In this document: one piece after another, positions 54,548 to 64,000 of the stretch
Layout: every line of letters starts with the position of its first letter
Position numbering within the stretch: position 1 is the first letter of the stretch
Made by a program: the position numbers and the translations under genes
Source of the DNA: Sordariomycetes sp. S80-01Y
Taxonomy: Eukaryota > Ascomycota > Sordariomycetes
Assembly (NCBI GenBank): GCA_037042185.1
Contig: JAXQJY010000025.1
Span: 434,001 to 498,000 of the forward strand
DNA: 64,000 nucleotides
Direction of reading: 5' to 3'
The notes under the pieces: generated by a model
What the model saw: only the letters and a program-made list of their open reading frames with translations
Databases searched by the model: none
What the model was told of the DNA's origin: nothing

Positions 54548-56464
54548 TCAACCCTCTCCAAGCGTGGGGTCTACGTCCTTGTCTTCACCCTCCTCTCCCG
54601 GTGGCGGTGCTACGGCCCCGTCTCCTGCTTTGTTCGCTTTGTAGTCTGCGGCTGCCATCCCGCCAGCAGTCACCCACAGGAAGTGGTTCTGCTTGAACTG
54701 GTCAATCTGGTTGAAGAATGCGTGGAACCTGTCTACCGTCAGCAATCTCTCCATGTTGGTCCCGAATCAAGGCAACTTACGCATTTTCCTTCTCCTCCGT
54801 CTCGAAAATCCTGTTGTAAATATGCTCCTGCTTGAATTTGAGCATCTCGTCCTCGTACTTCGAAAAGTCAATCGTCTCCTTGTCCATCTGCTCCGCCTTG
54901 CGGTTGTAGTTCTCAAAGACCGGCCGCTCGAGCAGCAGCCCCAGACTCGGCGCCTTGGGAATCGCCATCTTCTGCTTCGCGTAGCTCTCGCTGACCCTCT
55001 CGATCGGCGTGCCGCAGCGGACCATCAAGCACGCCAAGCCCACCATCTTGCGGATCTGGTGCATCATGAAGCTCTGCCCGTGGACCTTGAGGGACAGCCA
55101 CTCGGTGTTGTTGATGATGATGGGCTCCGGGTTGACGACAAAGGACTTGATGTGTCGCTTGGCCGAGGGGTCGGTGAAGGATTTCTGGACCGTGTAGTTG
55201 TGGTAGTTGCGTGTGCCCTGGTACTTGGTCAAGATCTCCTGAAGGCGTTGTAACCGGGATGGGGAGATGCGGTAGTTGCGCTTAGCCGACATGTAGGCTT
55301 CTTTGATGTCGCGGAGGGCATAGTCGAGAGGCTCGAGGTTGCGCTTCTTGGGCTGGTGGCTTGGAAGGCTCGACGCTGTTTGCGGCTGTTCGGCCTTGTT
55401 GGTCTCTTCTTCGGCGTCTTTTGCCTGCGCTTCATTCATGGCGGTGACAAGATCGTCTTCGACATGAATGCGCTCGAGGACGCGGGCGCGCAGGTCAGGG
55501 TCGAGGCGTTCCAGGATAGGCTTGACCTGCTCCTCCTCGACTTTGGTCCAGAAGTCCTTGACATCCTCCATCTTGGCATTCAGGTCCTCCTCCATGCCAT
55601 GCTCCTTGGCCAGCTGAGGGACCATCTTGCCAAGATACGTCGCCGGATGAGGTGGTAGCAGAGCGTGGCTGGGCAGGAGGTACTCGTACCATCTACTGTC
55701 ACACATCTGGTAGCAGCTGAAGCCATTGGTAGACCTCTGTATCCCCCAGACCCGGATCTGCTCCGGCAGCTCCTTGTTGATTTTCTCAACGATGTCCTCG
55801 TCCTCGATGATCAATTTCAAGCTCAGCACATTTCCCGCCGCATGCACGCCCTTGTCCGTCCTGGCGCACCGCACAAGACTGGACTTCTTGGGGTCGTTGG
55901 CATTGGCCTTGGAAATCGCGCCGGCCCGGACGAAGGCTCGGAATAGATCTCGCTCAATGGTCGGCTCCTCGCCGTTGATTTGCAGACCAAGGTATCCACT
56001 GCCAGCGTACCCAACCTGCACGCTGACCTTCTTCTTCGGCCTGCGCTCCTCGGCTGCCACCTCCTCCTCGTTGAAGAACAGATTCGGCTTGGGCCTCTCG
56101 TTCGGTCGATTCCAGTCATCTAGCTTGCGCTTCTTCTCTCCATCGTCGCGACGGGCGCGCCTACTCCGGTCATCTGGTCAGCGTTGGTACGGTAGGATAA
56201 AAGCGCGAGGGGGTCCCAGCCCTGGGGAGACCAAAACGGTCCGAGGGAGGGCGGGAATACGCACTTGTGCTCAGCCCTTCCGGTTTGTTTCTTCCCTGGA
56301 ACCTTTCTCTTATCGCCGACGCGATCACCTCGTACTTCTCCCAGACTTGCGCCTCGTGGTGCTTCCTGCTCGGTCTCGGTACTGTTTGCGACAGGCTGCG
56401 CTTCGGCAGAGGGCGGCTGAGGCTGCGCGTCGTTCGCGGGAGGAGGGTCCGTGTTGTCTGCCAT
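54548..56464 (-). CDS. pus1: tRNA pseudouridine synthase Pus1
   Basis: Exons 56464-56265, 56160-54781 and 54728-54548 give about 586 aa. After a disordered, basic N-terminus (KRKVPGKKQTGRAEHKRARR, a likely nuclear signal) the TruA-type catalytic core begins at VSVQVGYAGSGYLGLQ. The catalytic aspartate is in LVRCARTDKGVHAAGN (about D169). Other family motifs are GFSCYQMCDSRWYEYLLPSH, GTRNYHNYT and SFMMHQIRKMVGLA, the last being the conserved (M)xHQIRxM helix. A charged insert (about 285-350) separates motifs, as in fungal Pus1. The enzyme makes pseudouridine at several tRNA positions and in some snRNA and mRNA sites, in the nucleus. Start and splice points were chosen to keep the frame; the first donor (CACAA/gtgcgt) restores HKRARRDDGE. 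Confidence 0.93.
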
Positions 56465-58733
56465 GCTCGCATAATTTGTGCAGAAGTGGCAATGGGGTTG
56501 GGAGGAGGTCGTGCTGAGGGTTGGATGCGCGGTGGACTTGATGGGTTCCTGGACGGGAATTTTTTGGTGGAGGCCGGGCTGTCGAAGGTGGGGCCATTGG
56601 GGTGGCGGCGCTAGTCCTGATACATCACCATGTAAGCTATCGTGAGATATTTCAGGTAGTCTACCACGAAACCTGGGGCGCGAGAAGCTGGACCATTGCT
56701 CGGTAAGCATCGCCTTCAATAACTCAACTTTGCCTATCCCTCTAACGGGCTATACGCTAATTGTTACCTCTTACACATGTAACTTCGAATTTATACTACA
56801 CCTCCTCAAATTCATGCAACCTTCACCATGGTTCACGACCTAGCTAAACGCGCCCCTTCAGGGAAAAGTCGCGGGCAAAAAGGTTGGCAAGACTAGTTTC
56901 TAGCGACTTACTTCACCCTCTCACTAACCAAGTACCTGACTAATACTCAGCCATCAGACTAAGAAGTCGCGCAAGTCTCGAACTGCGCATATTACATTTA
57001 TGATAGTGCTCTACACTTGAACGATATATACATCGCCACTAGAGCTCACAGCGCTATTAGAAAGCAAAAAGTCTACGTGTAGGGACCTGGGTTGTTGAAG
57101 GGAATGAGCTGATATAACTAGATGGGGACTCGCTGCTAGTAAGCAGTGAGGTCGCAGGAAGGTAGCTAAGGTACGACTTGTGACTCTATTAATCTCTGGA
57201 GGTTCTAGGTTGCCCGAGCTGTCTATTAAGTCTTTTTTATACGTGCACACGTACCTGTCTATGACATATGAAGAATCAGGCTACCAGGTGGACGAGTCGT
57301 AATTGACCAAAAGGCAGTCGAAGAAAGAGCTTATTCTCATAGAGCGAGACACACGCCATTGAAGTTATTCATTTTCAGTTCCGCTCGTGACGAATCAGTG
57401 TTCCTTAACGAGTCAAAGTTAAAAGCATCGGATAAAAATTACGTGCAGCGCGTTGACTATGATATGAGAACCGTTTTGGCCTGAAACGGGGGCCAGAACA
57501 TAATGGTAAAGCCAGATGAATGCAAAGCGATGGTCTTTTGAAATTGTGAACAATCTTTGTTTCCTGTCAATCTGATCCCACCACAAATGGATAGTCTATT
57601 TACGTGGAAAGGCCGAGATAACGCTCCAGTCACAGTTTATGAAAGGTTCATTTCGTGATGGTTAAGCTGTGGTGATATCAAGTTGTCCCGAACTACTTCA
57701 GGGGTCGGTAATTTCGCGTGAACGCAATCCCATGGTTCACGGAGGTTGGGTGCACATCTCGACCACGACCAGTGTAGATGAAAGTCTTGCTCAAACTTGA
57801 TATGCGGGAGCAGCTCCAAGCCAAGATATCTGGCGAACAAGAACCCGGATACCTGTCTTTAGGCGCTCACAATGCAACGGGATAACGCCGACGCAGGAGT
57901 AAAATTGTGACGAGTGTACCAAGAGAGCCACCATTTATAGAGACCAAGATAGAAACGACAAAGTCTCGGCCGGAGGTGATGTTGCTCTTCAACTCAGTTC
58001 CCAAGGCGCTAGCACCTAAGCCCATGCTCTGATAACCTAAGGGAATACCTTTGTCTATCCAGTGTTCTCGCTTAACTTGGCGCAGGTTGGGAATTTCTTG
58101 GGTAACTCGAAAAAAGATAGGACTGTATCCCTTCTTCCCCGAGACCGGGTATCTTGGTCTTTGACTCATGTACCTACGGGACGATGTCTTGATGTAAGAA
58201 CGCTTACTTGCCGCTTTTCGAGACAAGTCTCCGTGGCCACTAGTCCACCAGATTGAGATTTCATTTCTATCCTTGATCTTGATTAATTGACAATTCATAC
58301 CTATCGCTCATTTCCTCCACACAGAGGGGCACGTACCCCATATATCAGTTCGCGGCCCAATTCGCAATCAGCGGTAAAGCCAGGCAAGCTCAGTCCGATT
58401 CACCAATAAAGCCGAGCCACGTCATAGGTGCGATTCCAAGTATCCCATCGAGCAATGTTTTTATCACCATGGTAAGGATACGCAAGGCTCTTGCAGGTTG
58501 AAGCGGGGTTGTCATTTCACAACGCACAAGAGCCGATCTGATTGATCAATGTATGCGCCATGATGCGCATCCTTGCCCGCCAATCCTTTCCATGCACCTC
58601 AGCCGCATGTGCCTAGAGGCCCATATATGTACAGATATTCCCCCTCGAACTCGGCTTCTTCCGGATTACTGGCGCTTTGACAATTGATGAACCCTCACGT
58701 TCTCTACATTTTGGTGGCTTTTGGCTTGTATCA
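56465..58733. other. Intergenic, relatively AT-rich, no supported gene
   Basis: A 2.3-kb region between divergently transcribed pus1 and the PNP-domain gene. It is visibly more AT-rich than neighbouring coding DNA, with scattered TATATA-like strings (for example near 57024, 58338 and 58621). Open frames are short and unrecognised. The TATATGT near 58623 lies about 110 nt ahead of the downstream start and could be its TATA element. Confidence 0.45.
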
Positions 58734-61700
58734 ATGGACCCCTCCGGTGAAGAGCCACAAAAGAGCAGCTACTCGAGAATCGATATCCACGACCGTGCTA
58801 CCATCGGCATTGGTGATGACTATGTCATCCCTGAGACCGATCGGGGCACTGGATCCCTTCAGAAACCCTTGCGGCCTGCCTCTCGCCTCGATTTCGAAAT
58901 TGTCATCTTCTGCGCTCTGAGCCTCGAGGCAGATGCTGTGGAGGCCGTCTTTGACCAGTACTGGGACGAGCACGCCGATGGCTTCTACGGCAAAGCCCGG
59001 GGCGACCACAACTCCTACTCCTTCGGACGAATCGGGCAGCATGATGTCGTGCTGGTTCACCTCCCGTCCATGGGTGAAGTCGCTACCACAACGGCTGCCG
59101 TTAGCTGCAGGAGCAGCTTCCCGAATGCCAAGCTGGCTTTCAATGTCGGGATCTGTGGCGCAGCGCCCAACACGCGTGTTTCCGACATCTGGCTCGGCGA
59201 TGTTCTCATCAGCGACGATGTCATGAGTTACGACTTTGGGCGGCAGTCTCCAGGGAGCTTCGTCCATAAGCCCGCAGTTGATTACCGCGTGACTGGGTCT
59301 GCACCAGAGATGCGCGCCACGTTAGCGATGCTAAAAGGTATTCGAGGGCAAAGCATGCTGAAGAAAAGAACCAAGCAATACCTGAGTGAGATTCAAAAGA
59401 TACAAGAGCTGCGAGCAGACTTTCCAGGCCGTCATGAGGACAGGCTATTTGACCCTAACTATGATCATCTGATCCCGGGTACGTCGTGTGAGGAAAGTCT
59501 CTGCGCTTTTGAAAAGCTGATCCTTCGCCGCCCACGATCAGCTGGCACGTCTTCGGAATCTCAGGATTTTGAGACACACTTCGGTAGCATAGCCTCGGGG
59601 CATGCCGTGCTTAAATCCGCGGAACACCGTGACGCGCTAGCCATAGGCTATGGCGTTATTGGGTTTGATTTGGATGTAATCGGGATGTGTGATGTCTTCC
59701 CTTCCATCCTGATCAGGGGGGCATGCAACTATGCAGACAGCCATCCTGCCAAACGATGGCAGCCCTACGCCGCAGCTACGGCTGCCGCATGTATGAAGGC
59801 CTTTTTGACGTTCGTTCAGCCGACGCCTAGGGCTTCATCGGAAGTTTTCGACACGAATGTAAATTCCGAGTGGGAGACCAGCTCGGTTGGGTCCGTGGGC
59901 TCTTCGACGAGTACTTTGGTGGGAAGCTCAGCCTCGGTTCCTTTTCAGTCTGGCCTTCAACAGGCAGTGGCTATTCTGATCGATAATGAAGACCTGAGTA
60001 TTTTATTTCGAACGGCCATCCAAAAGGCAGATACCGACATGCAGAGATTCCGCAGGAACCTGGTCCGCATCCTGGCGTCGCTGGGGGCAGACCTTACTCG
60101 TGAAGCGAGCACGAGGAATGAGACTGATTCGGCTTTGTTCTTCAGGAGATACCGGGTGCCCATCGCCATGGGCGTGAGTAAAAGAGTAGATGACATGTTA
60201 CCGGAGATGATCGTTCCGGCGGAGCCAGAGGAGGCAAATCACACGCGGACAGCCATTACGAAGGCAAAAGAAATGCCCTCAGGCGACAGAGATGACGAAA
60301 GTGAAGCTGAATTTGAAAGGGTAGGAGGCGATGATGAAGAAACTGCTTCCAAGTCAGTTGATGAAGTAGACTTCGATTTCGGATCCGTCAAAGCGTTCAT
60401 CTTGTCCAGCGAAGCATTCCAACGTATGATGAAGAGGTTGTCGGACTTCGTTAATCCGTCCTTCTTTTCGCATGCCCAGAAGTTGGTAGAAGCGATACTC
60501 AAGGACAAAGACATGGAGCACGACCGGTACTGGTCTGACATGGGTGTAAAGATGCGATTGGTACTTACAGAGCTCGAGGAGTCTCGGCCGATGCGTGTCA
60601 TGCTCGATCTCGAATCGGATGTCTCGAGGATTGAGAAGCTCATGAATGGGATAGAGTCTTTGACAAGGGAGAAATGGAATTGGTGGCCGCTGTCACCGCC
60701 AAAGTCTCCCCTGGGGCCTTCCGAGGTCAGATTGAGTTGGCTCTGTGTGAGTTCTTCCCTTCTGACACATGACGGAGCACTAACTCGAGCAGCGATGCAA
60801 AGAGACAAGATGCGAAAACGTCCCAGCTGCTTTTGCTGGTGGTATCGCCAGACTGGTACAAAAATACCCATTTGCAGGCCAAAAAGGCTCTGGTAGCCAA
60901 ACAAACACGACGGGTGCGCCATCGTCATCATCAGGCTCAACGATAAATCCATCACTGGGCACCAGAGCAATAAATAATCCTGGGGGTTCAGTATCCAATA
61001 TATCGAAAGCGCATCAGAATACACAGACTCAGAATCAAGGTACAAATCACATGCAAAACCAAGGCCAAGACCAAGGGCAAGACAAACCCCAAAATCAAGG
61101 TCAGGGGCAGAACCAGGGAGAAACCCAGAACCAAACCAACAAACCTAGATACATCTTCTTGGCAGCCACATCACGCGAGACTACCATCCATCAGATCCCA
61201 TCAACCTATCTCAGAACGGATAATTTCGGCATCAAACTTCGGGAAGCCTACTACAAGAGCAAAGGCTTCTGGTGGTGGCTATCTATGTACGGGTACTCAC
61301 ACTGCGACTTCCACTACGTAAGTCCCCGCCTCGTCCCATAGATTTATGAACTCATGAGATCTGAATTCGTCTAGTTTGAAAAGTACAGACCAAATGGCTA
61401 TGCCGTCCGCCTGCCTGGCATTCCTCCCACAACGAGCAACGACTACTACTACAACCCCCGACCCGCAAACTGCGAGCCCCCCATCTCACCAGAAGAATTC
61501 AAGCACCTCTTCGACCATGCTGCGCGCCAGAAGCACCCGTCTTGGACAACAGCACTCCCGTTCTTCAACACCGTCATCAATCTCAGCAACGATACCGTTC
61601 ACCGCATCCCACAGAGGTATTTCTACATCAACCAGAATGGGCCAGCACGGGATTTCTTTTGGGGTCTGCACATACGTGAACGGCGCTCAGTCGTGATGAC

Positions 61701-61857
61701 GTTGCTCTACGCGTTTCTGTGCGTCTGTCCGACGATCATCTTCGCCGTGCTGTTCTGGCTGGGACACATCTCTGGTGACATCCAGAATGCCACAACGCCT
61801 TTTGCGCTAGCGATGACATTGCTGGCGTTGTTCTTTGGGTCTTTGATTAAGCAGTGA
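58734..61857 (+). CDS. NLR-related PNP-domain protein with Q/N-rich linker and C-terminal membrane helices
   Basis: Exons 58734-60746, 60793-61317 and 61375-61857 give about 1006 aa. I start at MDPSGEEPQKSS, the first ATG in frame. Residues about 45-385 form a purine-nucleoside-phosphorylase-like (PNP_UDP_1) domain: IVIFCALSLEADAVEAVF, FNVGICGAA, LGDVLISDDVMSYDFG, ending SILIRGACNYADSH and AAATAAACMKAFL. This is the N-terminal domain of many fungal NLR-type proteins. A helical domain follows (DLSILFRTAIQKADTDMQRF, then RFRRNLVRILASLGADL), then an acidic linker, a Gln/Asn-rich repeat near 735-790 and a conserved fungal domain (FGIKLREAYYKSKGFWWWLS, FEKYRPNGY, NPRPANCEPPISPEEFKHLF). It ends in two hydrophobic helices (about 951-1006). 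No Walker A motif or NACHT/NB-ARC is seen. A role in self/non-self recognition is inference. Confidence 0.83.
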
Positions 61858-62514
61858 TGGGCCAGCACTAATTCGTTTCTTGGCATATATGGCACAGATG
61901 AAATGTTTTCTGAGATATTGAAAGGACGTATACGCCACTATGAGCCTGAGATTTATTCTTGCAAATGAAGCCTAAATCATGAAGTTCCGAATTGGTGTAG
62001 GCGCCCCCTGCTGGTGCCGCGCCCCAGGATCACACCTTCTGCGGTTCGAGTACCTGATGCAGTGGTATGTAGTACAATATCAGTCAGCTCGCTCTTTGCT
62101 CCCCCCTGATCGAAGGACTGCTATACCCTATTGCATGTACATTACCTTGAGCCTGGGGGCAGGGCTTAGGGTTGGGTGCCTAGGCACTTACACACAGTGT
62201 ACACTCCGAGATAGCGACTCTGCGGCGTCGCCCGAGCAGGGGCTTAAAACGACGCCAAGTATTCAGTTCAGACATTGATCATCCCTAATCACCGTTGCAC
62301 GCTCAGGGTAAAGCAGCGACAGCTCAAGCTCCACACCAGAATCGGATTTGGACGGCACGATCTGTCGCCTGACCACTGAGGTAGGCAAATGACTCCGCGT
62401 GAACGTGTCTAGAAATACATAAGATCAATATGCGTACAATAATCAAGATGCTTTCCTCCTGATTCAGTGCGCCTAGTCCCAAAAACACCCTGCTGATTCC
62501 TACTCAAGTAATCT
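61858..62514. other. Spacer between convergent genes
   Basis: About 657 nt holding the 3' ends of the PNP-domain gene and the single-pass membrane protein gene. No other gene is recognised. Confidence 0.5.
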
Positions 62515-63370
62515 TCAACCAGAGTCCCACTCCCACTCGTCGATCATAGGTTCTTCCGCCAACTTTGCGACGCTACAGTCACCCTTGCACTGGTCTTCGT
62601 AGTTTTTCAATCTTCTCATCAGACTGCCTGACGAGAAACACTCGGCCAATCTCTCGCCATCTAGCACGTAGAGTGTACCATCGTCGCTCGACTCTGAGAT
62701 TCCCGCTCGGCGAGCGATGCCGCAGGCTGACGCTTTGCCTTCCTCCTTTACCTCTTGCTCGCGGAACGAATGACCGAATTGATCGAGAGGTAGTTGAAGC
62801 GCAGATGACGGCTTTGAACCATCTGATTCTGAAGGTGTCGACTCTGATTCATCTGCTGGATCCTCGACTGCGGCGCCAGGCGTGGGTAGCCCAGTTTCGT
62901 GCGCCGTTGTGGGAAGCTTGATTTCTGCCACATCTGCAGTCTCCTGCGGGAAAATCGTGATACCACTGGCAGCCTCACTCGACTCCTCATCCCTAAAGAA
63001 TCTCAGAAATTTGGTTCCTCTCAGGCCCTTCGCCAAGAACTTACTGTTTTCCCAGGCCTTGGTCCGCCTCCATCCCATTGATCTTGCCAACAACCCCGGC
63101 GACAATGAGCGCTACCGTCGTGACAATGAAGATGCTGCTTGCGATTCTTATCCATCTAACCTTCCTTGCCTTCCTCGCCCCCTCCTCTGTATCATGTTCC
63201 CCCGCCTCCGCTTCTGTAGCCTCCTGGTATCGTGGCGGCGCTCTCTCAGCATGGTATCCCGGCGGCGACGAGGCGTTGGTGTTGACGCTGAAGTTTCGCG
63301 TGCGGAAAATCTCAATAGTTGAGTCTTGCGAGCCGGGGTAGTGATTTGGTGGACTTTGGATGAAGTTCAT
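62515..63370 (-). CDS. Single-pass membrane protein, unknown function
   Basis: Exons 63370-63045 and 62992-62515 (52-nt intron) give about 267 aa. The N-terminal roughly 70 residues are polar (PPGYHAERAPPRYQEATEAE), then a basic stop-transfer run ARKARKVRWIR precedes one strong transmembrane helix (IASSIFIVTTVALIVAGVVG). The second exon encodes an acidic, Ser/Glu-rich region (DPADESESTPSESDGSKPSS) with a few cysteines, ending DEWEWDSG. The positive-inside rule suggests a cytosolic N-terminus and an external or lumenal tail. I do not recognise a family. The splice (AAAACA/gtaagt to ctttag/GGATGAGG) restores a single frame. It converges on the PNP-domain gene. Confidence 0.7.
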
Positions 63371-64000
63371 TATACGACATGGTATACACGCGCAGTGAAG
63401 TCTGCAACGGTTTTGGGGTGAGCAGGCAGCAGCTTCAGAACTGCGAAGATTGGGGAATCCGGGATATGTGGCAATATTCTCAAGGGAGGATACGAGAGCT
63501 TTGCGGATGGTTGGGGAGAATTCGTGGGGGAGGCATCGTGATGCCGCCTTGCGCTGGTATGCAGTGGCGGCGAGGTAAGACATCCAGACTGGCAGTCCGA
63601 CTGAGCATCATGGTTGACAATCATGGACTTAACGACATAGGATGTAGGGTTGATTTGTTATTTGTTTTCGCTAATTGAACTGCGTTTATCTCAATTTTTC
63701 TCTCTATGCGAAGATTTTCACATGGTGATTAGGTTGCTGTTGTTGATAAGGCCACAACCGCAGCAGTACAACCCAACAACTTGATCGAATAATATGGAGT
63801 AGAACTGTCTCACATCAGGTGGGGTTACCGATAAGAATTGAAAAAGCTATGAAAAGAGAATTATCAACGACCATTTTCCACATGAGGCGCTTGCACTTAT
63901 CACAATTATGAATACGCAGGATGATGGGTATGAAAGCATTGTTCATGTTTCTGTATTCGCTCAATAAACTCATATTTCAAACTAGTGATGCCTGTCCACA
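63371..64000. other. Intergenic, right edge
   Basis: The 5' side of the single-pass membrane protein gene, then AT-rich sequence to the window edge. No gene is seen; one could begin beyond the edge. Confidence 0.4.

Noticed and set aside
61020-61140. CAA/AAC-rich stretch as a microsatellite
   Set aside because: The repeats are imperfect and lie inside the coding frame of the PNP-domain protein, where they encode its Gln/Asn-rich linker.

Overview
The window reads as nuclear DNA of a filamentous ascomycete (Pezizomycotina, most likely a Sordariomycete; the order is not resolved). The reasons are dense genes on both strands, short introns of about 45-120 nt with GTRNGT donors and CTRAC-type branch sites, and typical fungal families (Pth11-like receptor, DUF3431, Set9, PI-PLC-C1, GH43, PNP-domain NLR kin). 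I find no CRISPR array, rRNA, convincing tRNA or intact transposon. 25 protein-coding genes are supported, most rebuilt exon by exon, plus one unresolved candidate locus.

Layout. 0-8.4 kb: a flavin monooxygenase, a BTB/POZ protein and a GPI-anchored secreted protein, separated by long gaps. 8.4-13.9 kb: a 5.5-kb stretch with no supportable gene. 13.9-25.6 kb: a block rich in secreted hydrolases (carboxylesterase, M28 aminopeptidase, Ca-dependent PI-PLC, GH43 glycosidase), with a PAP2/Aur1-like membrane enzyme and an unannotated 71-aa spliced gene. 25.9-32.4 kb: a housekeeping block with set9 (H4K20 methyltransferase), a mitochondrial uL14 protein, RPB9 of RNA polymerase II and the Pin1/Ess1 isomerase. 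32.9-44.1 kb: an LrgA-LrgB membrane protein, a coiled-coil protein resembling augmin subunit 3, an unresolved Cys-rich locus, a fusion of a PLP-dependent diaminopropionate ammonia-lyase with an M20 metallohydrolase, and a Pth11-like seven-helix receptor. 46.7-51.9 kb: a P450, a GNAT acetyltransferase and a peroxisomal (SKL) acyl-CoA ligase. 52.4-56.5 kb: a DUF3431 protein, Mediator subunit 22 and tRNA pseudouridine synthase Pus1. 58.7-63.4 kb: a PNP-domain, Q/N-rich, membrane-ended NLR-like protein converging on an unknown single-pass membrane protein.

The strongest leads are: (1) the 768-aa lyase/M20 fusion, which reads as a two-step catabolic enzyme for an N-acylated 2,3-diaminopropionate; (2) the PNP-helical-Q/N-rich-two-TM protein, which looks like an NLR relative without an NTPase; (3) RPB9, whose unusually long first intron stays open in frame and would swap the C-terminal zinc ribbon for another Cys-rich tail. 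All functions rest on motif recognition by eye; no database search was run.
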